A stretch of DNA of 6,647 bases from an uncultured Pseudomonadota bacterium (GTDB taxonomy: Bacteria > Lernaellota > Lernaellaia > Lernaellales > Lernaellaceae), in NCBI GenBank assembly GCA_937967875.1, contig CALBTQ010000664.1, positions 1-6,647 on the forward strand. Reading direction: 5' to 3'. The stretch's first letter is position 1, and every line of letters starts with the position of its first letter. Made by a program: the position numbers and the translations under genes. Below, one piece after another: positions 6,572-6,647 of the stretch. The notes below the pieces were generated by a model. The model searched no databases. It saw only the letters and a program-made list of their open reading frames with translations, and had not been told where the DNA came from.

Positions 6572-6647
6572 AAAAAAAAAAACAAAAGAAAATCGATAAG
6601 ATACACCTCTATCAGGACTTAGAATAGACACAAACCAGAAGAACAGA
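6572..6647. other. Poly-A and noise tail beyond the adapter (non-genomic)
   Basis: Ten A's and then an A-dominated sequence follow the outer end of the adapter, with base composition sharply unlike the GC-rich insert. This is what reads running off the end of a short library molecule give. No gene or biological signal should be called here. Confidence 0.9.

Noticed and set aside
4525..6606. A 693-codon open frame on the minus strand opposite the lipoprotein
   Set aside because: It is antisense to a gene with a clear ribosome binding site, lipobox and domain repeats. Its composition is Arg/Val/Asp-rich in the manner of GC-rich shadow frames. Its N-terminus (IRLPPISTLFPYTTLFRS) is translated from adapter.
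6572..6647. AT-rich tail as a regulatory region or foreign DNA
   Set aside because: It lies outside the adapter and begins with a poly-A run, so it is sequencing read-off, not genome.

Overview
This is a short-read assembly contig from a high-GC, Gram-negative (diderm) bacterium, with sequencing adapter left on both ends. Bases 1-54 match the Illumina P5/TruSeq universal adapter. Bases 6514-6571 are its reverse complement, followed by a poly-A and noise tail to 6647. Only about 55-6513 is genomic, so the first and last genes are both cut by the contig ends. The long acidic Asp tract after a lipobox, the Cys-rich papain-like protease with a membrane-plus-basic C-terminal tail, and the lipoprotein built of Ig-like domains resemble uncultivated deltaproteobacterial-type lineages (Myxococcota and relatives). 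That placement is inference from protein style; no marker gene is present.

Layout, left to right: (i) the C-terminal end of a probable Nudix hydrolase on + (56-301). (ii) A hairpin that works as an intrinsic terminator for the minus strand (301-332). (iii) A secreted papain-family (C1A) cysteine protease on - (352-1602) with intact Cys/His/Asn catalytic residues, a Cys-rich repeat region and a C-terminal anchor or sorting tail. (iv) An unrecognised membrane-anchored protein on - (1743-2657). (v) A 198-bp divergent intergenic region. (vi) Two overlapping + genes, a polytopic membrane protein (2856-3731) and a single-pass membrane protein (3709-4278), probably co-translated. (vii) A large outer-membrane-type lipoprotein on + (4492-6513, 3' truncated) with an Asp-rich spacer, about five Ig-like beta-sandwich domains and an unassigned beta-rich C-terminal region.

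Most of the genes encode envelope or exported proteins, but nothing in the sequence ties them into one pathway. The only strong functional link is the overlapping pair 2856-4278. I see no CRISPR array, RNA gene, transposase, integrase, toxin-antitoxin pair or recognisable defence system. The most consequential observation is the adapter contamination: it creates a false terminal inverted repeat and a false C-terminus on the lipoprotein. The most interesting biology is the protease's C-terminal architecture.
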